Shown: positions 7,008 through 14,263, numbered from the stretch's first letter. The stretch is 23,083 nt of DNA from Candidatus Buchananbacteria bacterium CG10_big_fil_rev_8_21_14_0_10_33_19 (GCA_002773855.1 PEZY01000008.1:1-23083), one strand, 5' to 3'. The notes: generated from the sequence alone by a model not told the origin. Numbers and translations: made by a program.

Positions 7008-7964
7008 TTAACCTCGCCACATTAAAAATGATATATATATTAAATAGAAACAAAATAAAACTACCCCTTCCCACCGTTCGATTTGTCTTTTTTCTTTGCC
7101 AGTTAAAATGAAATAAAATAGAATTAAAGTGGCGCCGATTGCTACTAAGGCATCGGTATTTAAGGTTGGGTTAAAAGTCAGTGGTCTAATTATAGCGCTC
7201 ACACCTAAGATCCAAAATATATTAAAAATATTGGAGCCAACAATATTACCAATAGCTAAATCGGCATTTTTTTTGAAAGCCGCTACGGCCGAGGTAGCTA
7301 GTTCTGGTAATGATGTGCCAATAGCTACTACTGTTAAGCCTAGTAAGGCCTCACTTAATCCAAATTGCTGGCCGATTATTAAAACACTGTCAATTATCCA
7401 TTTACCACCAATAGTTAATCCGGTTATGCCGATAATAATATAAGCCAGAGTAATAAAAATGTTTTTCTTTTCATAATCTTCCATATCTTTGGCTTCCACT
7501 CGGGCAATACCAAATGTGTAGTAAAGAAACACTAGAAAAAAACCAATTAAAACTAGACCATCTAGTCTGCTAATAACTGAAGCGCTGACTTTTGGTATAA
7601 AAAAATCATTAGCAACTAAAACTAAAAATAAAACTGCAAACAAACTAATAGGTATTTCTTTCCAGACCGTCCCCTTTTTAACTTTAATTGGGTAGATCAT
7701 AGCAGCTATACCACCAATCAAAAGAATGTTGGCAATATTTGAACCTAAAATGTTACCAATACTAATATCTGTAGCACCTTGAAAGCTGGCTAAAATATTA
7801 ACAATCAGTTCGGGGGCAGATGTGCCAAAAGCCACTATAGTTAAACCAATAACAATATCAGAAATTCTAAATCTTTTAGCCAAAGATGAGGCACCATCAA
7901 CTAGTAATTCAGCACCTTTGATAAGAAATATAAAACCTAAAAGTAATAAGATGTAAGTGAGCAT
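7008..7964 (-). CDS. Calcium/sodium antiporter, CaCA (YrbG) family
   Basis: This 318-aa integral membrane protein has about ten hydrophobic segments and the duplicated alpha-repeats of the Ca2+/cation antiporter superfamily. Repeat 1 has FGTSAPEL (46-53) and GNILGSN (70-76). Repeat 2 has IGTSLPEL (215-222) and GNIVGSN (239-245). The acidic ion ligands Glu52 and Glu221 are both present, as is the two-halves inverted architecture, so the protein should be active. A charged loop (about 155-168, EAKDMEDYEKK) separates the halves. Family members exchange Ca2+ for Na+ across the cytoplasmic membrane and keep cytosolic Ca2+ low. The length is normal for bacterial YrbG-type proteins. The gene stands alone, converging on the surface-protein gene. 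Confidence 0.93.
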   Translation of the reverse strand: MLTYILLLLGFIFLIKGAELLVDGASSLAKRFRISDIVIGLTIVAFGTSAPELIVNILASFQGATDISIGNILGSNIANILLIGGIAAMIYPIKVKKGTVWKEIPISLFAVLFLVLVANDFFIPKVSASVISRLDGLVLIGFFLVFLYYTFGIARVEAKDMEDYEKKNIFITLAYIIIGITGLTIGGKWIIDSVLIIGQQFGLSEALLGLTVVAIGTSLPELATSAVAAFKKNADLAIGNIVGSNIFNIFWILGVSAIIRPLTFNPTLNTDALVAIGATLILFYFILTGKEKRQIERWEGVVLFCFYLIYISFLMWRG

Positions 7965-8029
7965 GGGAGGTTAGTTATAAAGTTAGAAAGTAGAGAGTTA
8001 TCAAGTTGATAATAGTATTTCTTTATTTT

Positions 8030-8215
8030 TTTCTGTTACTTTTGTGCCGCCAAAAGTAACCAAAATCTCCGAACGTAAAAAATTTATAGTCAAAACATAA
8101 TTTCGCTTTTGCTAATTTCCGAACTCACCATTTTTATTTATTTAGATTTGTCGAAAATGGTTCAAACATGCGTAAATTTTTCTCGCGATACACGCTCGCA
8201 AACGCTCAGCTTTCA
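8030..8215 (-). repeat. Putative dispersed intergenic repeat
   Basis: Read on the minus strand this stretch holds GCTGAGCGTTTGCGAGCGTG, then TTTACGCATGTTTGAAC and GGAGATTTTGGTTACTTTTG, ending in the hairpin. It is richer in CG-containing words than the AT-rich spacers around it. From memory, similar word series recur as intergenic repeats in Bacteroidetes and some candidate-phyla genomes; I could not search for this. No credible gene is present, and the plus-strand frame at 8109-8300 is an artefact. It begins right after the stop of the decayed gene at 8216. Confidence 0.45.
8035..8060. repeat. 10-bp inverted repeat of a dispersed-repeat-like element
   Basis: GTTACTTTTG (8035-8044) and CAAAAGTAAC (8051-8060) form a perfect hairpin around TGCCGC. 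It forms one end of a longer non-coding stretch of unusual word use (see the next entry). Confidence 0.7.
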
Positions 8216-8638
8216 TTATGTTTTTTCCTTAAATTTTTTAATGTTCGCATTATTTGTTGTTAGTGATAATAGAGCTAGTGCAATGGCTATTATTGAATAA
8301 TTTCTTGCCGTTCTGGCATTGTTTTGAGCAAATCTTAATTCTTGATAATCTGGATATTTAAATTCCGAATCAATGTTTATTATATATGTACTTTGAGTAT
8401 TATTATTTATACCAGTTTTTGTAAACATTGTTTCAATATTTGAGCTTCTCTCTCTGATATGAATTTGATAGTGGTTTATGTCAGCGTTTTTAAAGTGTAA
8501 TTTAACTATGCTTTTTTCCCAGTTTTATAAATTTAAATTTTTATCATGTAGAATATCATTTTCTGTAAATCCATTAGGACGTTCTAATCCAAATTCTATA
8601 ACCTTTGTATAAACACTTTTATTTATATACTTAACTAA
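8216..8638 (-). pseudogene. Decayed gene with in-frame stop and no start
   Basis: One minus-strand frame stays protein-like from the gyrA stop codon down to 8216. It is broken by a single TAA at 8525-8527. The part before the stop reads KVIEFGLERPNGFTENDILH; the part after it continues NWEKSIVKLHF. An ATG inside the second part (8428) would give a 70-aa piece ending in a hydrophobic segment (SIIAIALALLSL) and a basic tail. The upstream part has no ATG or GTG start in frame before it reaches gyrA. I read it as the remnant of a membrane-anchored protein of about 140 aa or more that lost its 5' end and gained a stop. Expression of the 70-aa piece alone cannot be excluded. Confidence 0.5.
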
Positions 8639-11145
8639 ATCATGGTCACATTAGCTACAGTATCATTTGGATCTTTAAAGCGCATAACTCTAACACCTTG
8701 AGTATCACGGCCCAAAATGTTAACGTGCTTCACGCCAAGTCTAATCACTTGACCCTTGGAAGAAATGATAACTAAATCTTCCTCTGGGTTGTTGATAATT
8801 CTACCACTAACAATTTTGCCGGTTTTGGCAGTGATTTTAGCAGTTTTGATACCACTGCCGCCACGACCTTGAACTTTGTAGGCGCTAACTGCAGTTTGTT
8901 TGCCGTAGCCTTTTTCCATAATAATCAAAAGTTTAGCATCTTTGCTATCTTTAGGGTCTAATATGCCCATACCAACTATTTGATCAGTGCCTTTTAATTT
9001 TATGCCCCTAACGCCCGAAGCGGTTCTACCCATTGGTCTGATGGATTTTTCTTCAAATCTAATAGCTTGACCACCAGCAGTAACTAAAACTATATTTTCT
9101 GAGCCCTTAGATGGTTTAACCCATTCTAGATTATCATTGTCTTTAAGTTTTAAGGCAATTAAGCCAGATCTTCTGACATTGGCAAAGTCTTCAATGGCGG
9201 TTTTTTTGATAGTACCTAGTGATGTTACCATGACTAAATATTTATCGTTTTCAATTTCGGTAGATGGTAGGATAGATGATACCTTTTCATTTTGAGCTAA
9301 TTGCAAGAAATTAACCAAGGCTTGACCTTTGGCGGTTCTGGAAGCTTGTGGTAGATCGTAACCTTTAAGTTGGAAAACTCGACCCTTAGTAGTAAAGAAT
9401 AATAAATCAGCATGAGTGTTGGTGGTGAAAAAGTGTTCGACTATATCTTCTTCCTTGGTAGTTAAACCAATTATACCTTTGCCACCACGGCCCTGAGATT
9501 TAAAGGTGTCGGCTGGTAATCTTTTGATGTAACCGTCAGCTGTCGCCATTACAATCATTTCTTCATTGGGCACTAAGTCCTCCATAGAAAAACTATCAAC
9601 GCCATGAGGAATTATTTGAGTTCTGCGAGGGGTGGCGAATTTTTCTTTTACTTCTGTTATTTCAGTTTTGATAATGTTTTTAATCTTAGTAGCCGAACCC
9701 AATATAGATTCTAATTCTTTAATTAATTTTAATTTATCTTTTAATTCATTTTCAATCTTGATTCTTTCTAAATTAGCCAGTTGTTGTAAACGCATTTCTA
9801 AAATAGCTAAAGTTTGTCTTTCGCTTAATTTAAATTTGCTCATTAAATTAGTTTTTGCTTCTTCCCTGTCCTTTGATTTTTTAATGGTAGCAATAATTAA
9901 ATCAATTTTTGATAGGGCTAATACCAAACCTTCTAAGATATGTGCCCTGTCTTTAGCTTTGTCTAATTCAAATTGAGTTCGACGAGTAATGACTTCTTTT
10001 CGATGTTTAACATACTCTTCTAAAACCATTTTTAAATTTAAAACTCGAGGCTGAATACCATCAACTAGAGCTAAGATGTTAGAATGGAAAGTTGATTGCA
10101 ATTGGGTTTGCTTAAAAAGCTGATTTAAGATTTTCTTTGGGTAGCTGTCTTTTTTAAGTTCAATTACTACTCTGACCCCGTCTTTATTGGATTCATCACG
10201 CAAGTCTCTAATACCTTCTATCTTTTTTTCTTTCACTAGATCGGCGATTTTTTCTAATAAACTGGATTTATTAGTTTGGTAAACAACTTCAGTAACAATA
10301 ATTCTAAAAGCACCAGCTTTGGTCTCTTCGATATTAGTTTGAGCACGGCAAACTACACCACCACGGCCAGTGGTATAGGCTTGTTTTATGTCTTTTATAT
10401 CATAAATAATGCCGCCAGTTGGAAAGTCCGGTCCTTTGATGAATTTCATTAAATCGTCAACAGTACAATCTGGATTGTCTATTAAATGCATAGCCCCATC
10501 AATCACCTCGCCTAAGTTATGAGGCGGAATATTGGTCGCCATACCCACAGCGATACCTTGAGCACCATTAATTAATAAATTAGGAACTTTGGCTGGTAAA
10601 ACCACGGGTTCTTTATGAGCACCATCGTAGTTGGGAATAAAATCAACAGTGTTTTTTTCAATATCAAATAAAATTTCTTCGGCCAGTGATTCTAGTTTGG
10701 CTTCGGTGTAACGCATCGCGGCAGCACCATCACCATCCATAGAACCAAAGTTTCCTTGACCACGAACTAGTGGGTGTCTCAGTGAAAAGTCTTGAGCCAT
10801 TCTGACCATAGTTTCATAAATAGCACTATCGCCATGAGGATGGTATTTAGCCATTACTTCACCAACTACGTTAGCGGATTTTCTAAATTTAGCATTAGCT
10901 TTTAAACCAATATCCCACATCGCATAAAGTACTCGTCGATGAACTGGTTTTAGACCATCACGAACATCTGGCAAAGCTCGTGAAACAATAACCGACATAG
11001 CATAGTCTAAATAACTTTGTTTGACCTCATCAGTAATTAATTGATCTGAGGTGCCACCAGCATTATTTAAACCAATAATCCCCTCTTGGATTGGTTCTTT
11101 ATCTTGTTCTTCCTCCTGTTTTTTGGTAGTAACTTTTTTAGGCAT
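8635..11145 (-). CDS. gyrA: DNA gyrase subunit A
   Basis: This 836-aa protein is the breakage-reunion subunit of the type IIA topoisomerase that introduces negative supercoils using ATP hydrolysed by GyrB. The winged-helix domain contains RALPDVRDGLKPVHRR (56-71) and the quinolone-region motif YHPHGDSAIYET (101-112). Ser107 and Glu111 align with E. coli Ser83 and Asp87. The catalytic Tyr146 lies in AAMRYTE. The long coiled-coil and tower regions follow, then a C-terminal beta-pinwheel with repeated G(R/T)xxxG blades. A gyrase-box-like QGRGGKG near 548-556 (QRRGGKG in E. coli) supports GyrA rather than ParC. The N-terminal 25 residues are a Lys/Glu-rich extension. The ATG follows the upstream gene's stop by 2 nt, so translation is probably coupled. 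gyrB is not in the window. Confidence 0.97.
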   Translation of the reverse strand: MPKKVTTKKQEEEQDKEPIQEGIIGLNNAGGTSDQLITDEVKQSYLDYAMSVIVSRALPDVRDGLKPVHRRVLYAMWDIGLKANAKFRKSANVVGEVMAKYHPHGDSAIYETMVRMAQDFSLRHPLVRGQGNFGSMDGDGAAAMRYTEAKLESLAEEILFDIEKNTVDFIPNYDGAHKEPVVLPAKVPNLLINGAQGIAVGMATNIPPHNLGEVIDGAMHLIDNPDCTVDDLMKFIKGPDFPTGGIIYDIKDIKQAYTTGRGGVVCRAQTNIEETKAGAFRIIVTEVVYQTNKSSLLEKIADLVKEKKIEGIRDLRDESNKDGVRVVIELKKDSYPKKILNQLFKQTQLQSTFHSNILALVDGIQPRVLNLKMVLEEYVKHRKEVITRRTQFELDKAKDRAHILEGLVLALSKIDLIIATIKKSKDREEAKTNLMSKFKLSERQTLAILEMRLQQLANLERIKIENELKDKLKLIKELESILGSATKIKNIIKTEITEVKEKFATPRRTQIIPHGVDSFSMEDLVPNEEMIVMATADGYIKRLPADTFKSQGRGGKGIIGLTTKEEDIVEHFFTTNTHADLLFFTTKGRVFQLKGYDLPQASRTAKGQALVNFLQLAQNEKVSSILPSTEIENDKYLVMVTSLGTIKKTAIEDFANVRRSGLIALKLKDNDNLEWVKPSKGSENIVLVTAGGQAIRFEEKSIRPMGRTASGVRGIKLKGTDQIVGMGILDPKDSKDAKLLIIMEKGYGKQTAVSAYKVQGRGGSGIKTAKITAKTGKIVSGRIINNPEEDLVIISSKGQVIRLGVKHVNILGRDTQGVRVMRFKDPNDTVANVTMI

Positions 11146-11147
11146 AA

Positions 11148-11990
11148 TTATAGTAAATCAATTGTTGATAATATTTTGTTAATGGTATTTTCAAAAATAC
11201 TTTGATCGCTTGAATAAATATCCAATCGGTATATATTTTTATCACTAGTGATAAACAATAAATAAGATAAAGTGTTCTCAGTGGCTGTTTTATTGTTGTA
11301 TTTTGTGGCTGGTAATAAGTCTATAAATATTTCTTCATTGCTTGGTTGGTAATCTTTAAGATCGTCATTGGCCTTGTCGATTTTAGTGATGGTAATTTTG
11401 GTAAATATTTCTGGAGTAGTGGTAGATTCTAAATCGTAGTTAGCTATTGTTAGTAAATCTTTTTTTTCTGATTTAAACCAATTTGTTGGATACTTTAATG
11501 ATAGATTTAATAGTTTTGATGAGTGTTCTGGCCAGTTATCGCTATCAGAATTTATTTGTATTTGTGACAGAACATCAGTTTTTATTTTTTCTAGAGCATC
11601 TGTTGTGTTGGAATTTTGATTTTGATTTTCAGTTATGTTTGGTGTATTGCCGACTATATTTTTAAATTGTTTAACAATATCATCAATTTCTGTGGTTATG
11701 CTACTTAAATCATCCGCTTTATTGTTTTTATTAATACTCTGTTTAAGACTCCAAAACCAAAAAGCAATAATTATTAACATTATAAGGCCAACTATTATCC
11801 AGATTAATCTAGATTTGGCTTGAATAACTGGATCTTGATCATAAACATTTATAAATTGCTTTTCTGGTATAAACTCCTTATCATTTTCTGTGATAAATTT
11901 TTTATTGGTGGGAGTTTTTTTGGGAGATGTTTTTGGCTTGGTAATTTTAGTTACTCGCTTTTTGGTAACCTTTTTTTTGGTTGGGGGCAT
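11148..11990 (-). CDS. Membrane-anchored PsbP-like protein
   Basis: This 280-aa protein has three parts. The first is a very basic, disordered N-terminus (1-32, mostly Lys, Thr and Pro). A single transmembrane helix spans about 62-82 (IWIIVGLIMLIIIAFWFW). The outer region starts with a polar, Asn/Thr-rich linker and ends in a domain (about 155-280) resembling the PsbP-like fold, marked by LNLSLKYPTNWFKSEKK and a regular beta pattern. The basic N-terminus should be cytoplasmic, with the globular domain outside. The function is unknown; such small anchored domains are common in candidate-phyla genomes. It lies between an MBL-fold gene (35 nt upstream) and gyrA (2 nt downstream), probably in one transcript. 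The lysine-rich tail might contact nucleic acid or membrane lipids. Confidence 0.65.
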   Translation of the reverse strand: MPPTKKKVTKKRVTKITKPKTSPKKTPTNKKFITENDKEFIPEKQFINVYDQDPVIQAKSRLIWIIVGLIMLIIIAFWFWSLKQSINKNNKADDLSSITTEIDDIVKQFKNIVGNTPNITENQNQNSNTTDALEKIKTDVLSQIQINSDSDNWPEHSSKLLNLSLKYPTNWFKSEKKDLLTIANYDLESTTTPEIFTKITITKIDKANDDLKDYQPSNEEIFIDLLPATKYNNKTATENTLSYLLFITSDKNIYRLDIYSSDQSIFENTINKILSTIDLL

Positions 11991-12025
11991 GGGATAAAAT
12001 TATAAAAATAAAAAATACAATTTAT

Positions 12026-12682
12026 TTAAGGATTTAAAATAATAACTTTAGTTTCGTCTATTGGCAAATCTTTTTTGACAATTTTTAGTTTATCCATTTT
12101 TTCTGATGGTAGTCCTGATTCTTTTAAAAATTTATCAACTGAATCTAGCTTGTCGCCGGATTTAAACTTTAGGCCTGGAATATCATAATGCATTGGAATA
12201 ACTATTCTAGGTTCAATAGCCGAAACAATTTTGGAAGCGGTTTTGGCATCAATAGAATAAACACCGCCTACTGGTAATAATAAAATATCAATAGAGCCAA
12301 TTCTATCTAGCAAATCACTGTTTAGATCGTGGCCTAAATCGCTAAGGTGGGCAATACTAATATTCTCGGTGTTGATTTTAAACATAACAATATTACCTCT
12401 TTCTTGGCCGTCTTTATTGTCATGATGGGCTGGTATGCCATGAATAAAAACCCCTTTAGTTTCATATTCACCAGGAGTTTTAATGATAAATGGCTCCCCT
12501 TTTATAGCATCTATATTGTTATGATCCTCATGATCATGTGAAATTGTAACAATATCTGCAGGAAATTTTTGTACCTTTAGGCCGTAGTTATCATTATACG
12601 GGTCAGTTGCTATGATTATGTCTTCGCCATTATTTTTGGATTGTATTTTAAAATATGACTGTCCAAACCATTGAATCTGCAT
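12026..12682 (-). CDS. MBL-fold metal-dependent hydrolase
   Basis: This 218-aa soluble protein of the metallo-beta-lactamase fold is close to the UPF0173/YtkL-type (MBL_2) group. The first metal motif is SHDHEDH (48-54), an HxHxDH type site binding two metals. Further ligands are likely in HGIPAHHD (about 81-88), HLSDLGH (about 112-118) and MHYD (about 164-167). The N-terminus MQIQWFGQSYFKI is typical of the group. The substrate is unknown; related proteins are hydrolases of phosphoesters, nucleotides or lactones. It is the first gene of a probable operon with the PsbP-like gene and gyrA, served by a good promoter 65 nt upstream. No Shine-Dalgarno site is obvious. Confidence 0.88.
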   Translation of the reverse strand: MQIQWFGQSYFKIQSKNNGEDIIIATDPYNDNYGLKVQKFPADIVTISHDHEDHNNIDAIKGEPFIIKTPGEYETKGVFIHGIPAHHDNKDGQERGNIVMFKINTENISIAHLSDLGHDLNSDLLDRIGSIDILLLPVGGVYSIDAKTASKIVSAIEPRIVIPMHYDIPGLKFKSGDKLDSVDKFLKESGLPSEKMDKLKIVKKDLPIDETKVIILNP

Positions 12683-12753
12683 AAAAAATGTGTTATTGTT
12701 AGTTAAGTTCGTATTGTCCTTTGATACCGTTACATCAACCTTATTTATAAGTT

Positions 12754-12782
12754 ATTCTAGCATAGCTATGGCATATGTTCAA
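12754..12782 (-). promoter_or_regulatory. Promoter of the MBL-PsbP-gyrA operon
   Basis: On the minus strand TTGAAC (12777-12782), a 17-bp spacer and TAGAAT (12754-12759) form a sigma-70 promoter. A TG one base upstream makes it an extended -10. The expected start is near 12747. Confidence 0.65.
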
Positions 12783-12935
12783 GGTAAAAATATATACGTC
12801 TCAATTTTAAAAATTGCTGAGATCGCTATTTTGAGCCTTAGAAAGAAAATGTTTTAGAATTAGATGTACCCTTAGTTTAATAGATATTTGCCTGCCACAT
12901 TAAATTAAGTTGTGTTCTGATAGTTCAATGAACAT

Positions 12936-12953
12936 CTGCCTGTTAGCAGGCAG
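12936..12953. repeat. GC-rich palindromic hairpin CTGCCTG/CAGGCAG
   Basis: A perfect 7-bp stem with a TTAG loop, strikingly GC-rich for this genome, lies 19 nt before tRNA-Arg. A half copy (TTGCCTGCC) lies near 12889. Such CCTGCC-type palindromes are, from memory, dispersed in some candidate-phyla genomes. Confidence 0.5.
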
Positions 12954-12971
12954 GTAATAAATCTCTAATAT

Positions 12972-13043
12972 GCTCTTGTAGTTCAATGGATAGAACAAGC
13001 CTCTCCTAAGGGCTAAATCCAGGTTCGATTCCTGGTGAGAGCA
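12972..13043 (+). tRNA. tRNA-Arg (anticodon CCT)
   Basis: This folds as a 72-nt tRNA. The acceptor stem is GCTCTTG/TGAGAGC with discriminator A, and the D-arm contains GTTCAATGGATAGAAC. The anticodon stem AGCCT/GGGCT surrounds the loop CTCCTAA, giving anticodon CCT, which reads AGG. The T-arm is CCAGG-TTCGATT-CCTGG. CCA is not encoded. A hairpin terminator lies 70 nt downstream. Confidence 0.96.
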
Positions 13044-13113
13044 CAAATATTATTAAACAGGGTGAAATTATTACTTAGAATAATTATAGACAAGATAATT
13101 AGGTGAAAAAATA

Positions 13114-13148
13114 AAAAAATCGTTATTCAGTTGTTTGACGATTTTTTT
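13114..13148 (+). terminator. Hairpin terminator after tRNA-Arg
   Basis: AAAAAATCGT and ACGATTTTTT pair around a 14-nt loop, ending in a T-run on the plus strand. The A-run of the other arm would also give a T-run on the minus strand. Confidence 0.7.
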
Positions 13149-13164
13149 ATTTGGTTTTTGACAG

Positions 13165-13190
13165 TTAAGTCCAGACATGTCTAGACTTAA
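13165..13190. repeat. Near-perfect 26-bp palindrome, GACATGTC type
   Basis: TTAAGTC...GACTTAA flank the core CAGACATGTCTAG. Only one symmetric pair is mismatched. The core is shared with the palindrome at 13292-13311. Confidence 0.75.
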
Positions 13191-13251
13191 ATGATATTAT
13201 AATTTTTATATTGACAAAATATAATTTTAATGTTCTTATGTGGTATTTTTA

Positions 13252-13290
13252 TGTGGATATCTGGGGATAAGCTGTGATATTGGTGGATAA
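13252..13290 (+). promoter_or_regulatory. Cluster of three DnaA-box-like motifs
   Basis: TGTGGATAT, TGGGGATAA and GGTGGATAA each differ from TGTGGATAA at one position. All point the same way within 39 bp. Confidence 0.5.
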
Positions 13291-13291
13291 A

Positions 13292-13311
13292 TGTCTAGAC
13301 ATGTCTAGACA
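13292..13311. repeat. Perfect 20-bp palindrome, GACATGTC type
   Basis: TGTCTAGACA repeated back to back makes a perfect 20-bp palindrome directly after the third DnaA-box-like motif. It is a second copy of the element at 13165-13190 and probably binds a dimeric protein. Confidence 0.8.
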
Positions 13312-13342
13312 AATCTTTTTTTTAGGCTGTTGATTACTTATT

Positions 13343-13362
13343 TTTGGCTAAATTTAGCCAAA
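13343..13362. repeat. Perfect 20-bp palindrome, TTGGCTAAATTTAGCCAA type
   Basis: TTTGGCTAAA and TTTAGCCAAA are exact reverse complements. A second copy follows with its centre 29 bp away, close to three helical turns. Confidence 0.8.
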
Positions 13363-13371
13363 TAATGTATA

Positions 13372-13391
13372 TTTTGCTAAATTTAGCCAAA
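13372..13391. repeat. Second copy of the GCTAAATTTAGC palindrome
   Basis: The 12-bp core GCTAAATTTAGC (13376-13387) is perfect, with TTTT and CAAAA at the sides. One flanking G of the first copy is missing. Confidence 0.7.
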
Positions 13392-13442
13392 AAACTTTAT
13401 AAATTAATATTATCATTATATAGGTATAATTGTCGTTAGATG

Positions 13443-13509
13443 TCCACGTGAAACATTATATATGCTCCACCCTAGCTAGTCAGTAGTAAGTTATAGCGTT
13501 TCACGTGGA
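13443..13509. promoter_or_regulatory. Inverted pair of parS-like CACGTG sites
   Basis: TCCACGTGAAAC (13443-13454) and its exact reverse complement GTTTCACGTGGA (13498-13509) are 43 bp apart. ParB sites have the consensus TGTTNCACGTGAAACA. The first site with its flank (…GTCCACGTGAAACA) matches 13 of 16 positions and the second 12 of 16, each with one good half. They may be ParB sites, or the arms of a 12-bp stem in an RNA. No parA or parB gene is in the window. Confidence 0.45.
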
Positions 13510-13596
13510 TATAAAAATAGCTCTTAATTTTATTAATTTGAATATTTTATAAAAATAAGTTAAAGTATTATTACTTAGTTTAATGGTCATCAGTAA

Positions 13597-13670
13597 GGGC
13601 CTTTAGCTCAGTTGGCTAGAGTGCTTCCATGGCATGGAAGAGGTCAAGGGTTCGAATCCCTTAAGGTCCA
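13597..13670 (+). tRNA. tRNA-Ala (anticodon GGC)
   Basis: This folds as a 74-nt tRNA. The acceptor stem is GGGCCTT/AAGGTCC with a G-U at the third pair and discriminator A. The D-arm is AGCTCAGTTGGCTAGAGT. The anticodon stem CTTCC/GGAAG surrounds the loop ATGGCAT, giving anticodon GGC. The T-loop is TTCGAAT. CCA is not encoded. It reads GCC and GCU. Confidence 0.96.
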
Positions 13671-13679
13671 CTATAGGCA

Positions 13680-13708
13680 TTCATATTTAAGATATTAATT
13701 AATATAGT
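13680..13708 (+). promoter_or_regulatory. Possible promoter of the zinc-ribbon gene
   Basis: TTCATA (13680-13685), a 17-bp spacer and TATAGT (13703-13708) lie 46 nt before the start codon chosen at 13754. Both hexamers are imperfect. Confidence 0.35.
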
Positions 13709-13753
13709 GCCAGAGTTCTTTAAATAACAACCAACAAGTAGGAGATGAAAAAA

Positions 13754-13984
13754 ATGGAAATTTTTTTTAGAATAAATAAAGAAAATAATGAATCAGAAGA
13801 TGTTAAACGCCCTCATTGTCCTCATTGTAATAACCCGTTGGTTATTGAGCGGGATTCTGTAATGGATGAATGTTTTATGGTAGGTGGTCCAAATAGGACT
13901 GAGTATAGAGAAGTGGTAAGTGAGGTTTACTGCTCTCACTGTAAAACTTCTTTCCATAAAAGTATTCTTTATCAATGTGAATGA
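13754..13984 (+). CDS. Small zinc-ribbon protein
   Basis: This 76-aa soluble protein has two Cys-x2-Cys knuckles, CPHC and YCSHC, 34 residues apart, forming a probable zinc ribbon. Two ATGs are possible. The first, at 13745, directly abuts AGGAG (13740-13744), too close for a ribosome. The ATG at 13754 has AGGAG 9 nt upstream and is chosen here; the longer form would add MKK. Between the knuckles lies VIERDSVMDECFMVGGPNR, of no family I know. The role is unknown; small zinc ribbons often bind nucleic acid or act as adaptors. It ends in TGA and is followed by a terminator, so it is a single-gene unit. It is the first plus-strand protein gene after the origin-like region. Confidence 0.75.
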   Translation: MEIFFRINKENNESEDVKRPHCPHCNNPLVIERDSVMDECFMVGGPNRTEYREVVSEVYCSHCKTSFHKSILYQCE

Positions 13985-14009
13985 TTCATCTAAATAATAA
14001 AAGTATTTT

Positions 14010-14039
14010 AATGCTCAGCAAATTAGTTGAGCATTTTTT
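14010..14039 (+). terminator. Terminator of the zinc-ribbon gene
   Basis: AATGCTCA and TGAGCATT form an 8-bp stem followed by a T-run, 25 nt after the stop codon. A second hairpin without a T-run (GACTATGT/ACATAGTC, 14049-14076) follows. The rest of the spacer to 14263 is AT-rich with nothing clear in it. Confidence 0.8.
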
Positions 14040-14263
14040 ATTAGTTTTGACTATGTTTATGTTATTGGACATAGTCATAAAAAATTTTTTATGATATATT
14101 ATTATTAATTAAATTAATTGAGTTTTTAGAAGTGATTTTTAAAGTATTTTAAATTATTTCTTGATATACTCTAAAATTGTGATTAGCTAAAAATAAATTA
14201 TTATAGTAAACTGTTTCTATATAAAATATAATCAGGAAGATAATTAAAAAATAATAAATAATT

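Larger units (their letters stand above)
13150..13510. other. Candidate replication origin region (oriC-like)
   Basis: This gene-free stretch combines several origin-like signals. Three 8-of-9 matches to the DnaA box TGTGGATAA lie in the same orientation at 13252-13260, 13262-13270 and 13282-13290. Four palindromes of two sequence types flank them. Very AT-rich segments (13190-13250 and 13385-13440) could unwind, and two CACGTG parS-like sites follow. Genes to the left run mostly on the minus strand and genes to the right mostly on the plus strand, as expected for leading-strand bias away from an origin. gyrA is nearby, while dnaA and dnaN are not in the window. The call is inferred from these coincident signals. 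Confidence 0.45.

Noticed and set aside
12798..12900. TPP-riboswitch-like words (GCTGAGA ... ACCCTTAG) on the plus strand
   Set aside because: The second conserved half (ACCTGAT, then CCxGCGxAGGGA) is missing and the next gene is a tRNA, so a riboswitch is not supported.
12911..12935. Possible 5' tRNA half-copy (TAGTTCAATG shared with tRNA-Arg)
   Set aside because: Only about ten consecutive bases are shared and neither an anticodon arm nor an acceptor stem can be built.
13165..13391. Palindrome series considered as a CRISPR array
   Set aside because: The copies are symmetric, of two sequence types, and irregularly spaced without uniform spacers; no cas genes are nearby.
13745..13984. UGA recoded as glycine, as in some candidate phyla
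   Set aside because: TGA ends the zinc-ribbon gene right before a terminator, and no long frame needs TGA to be read through.
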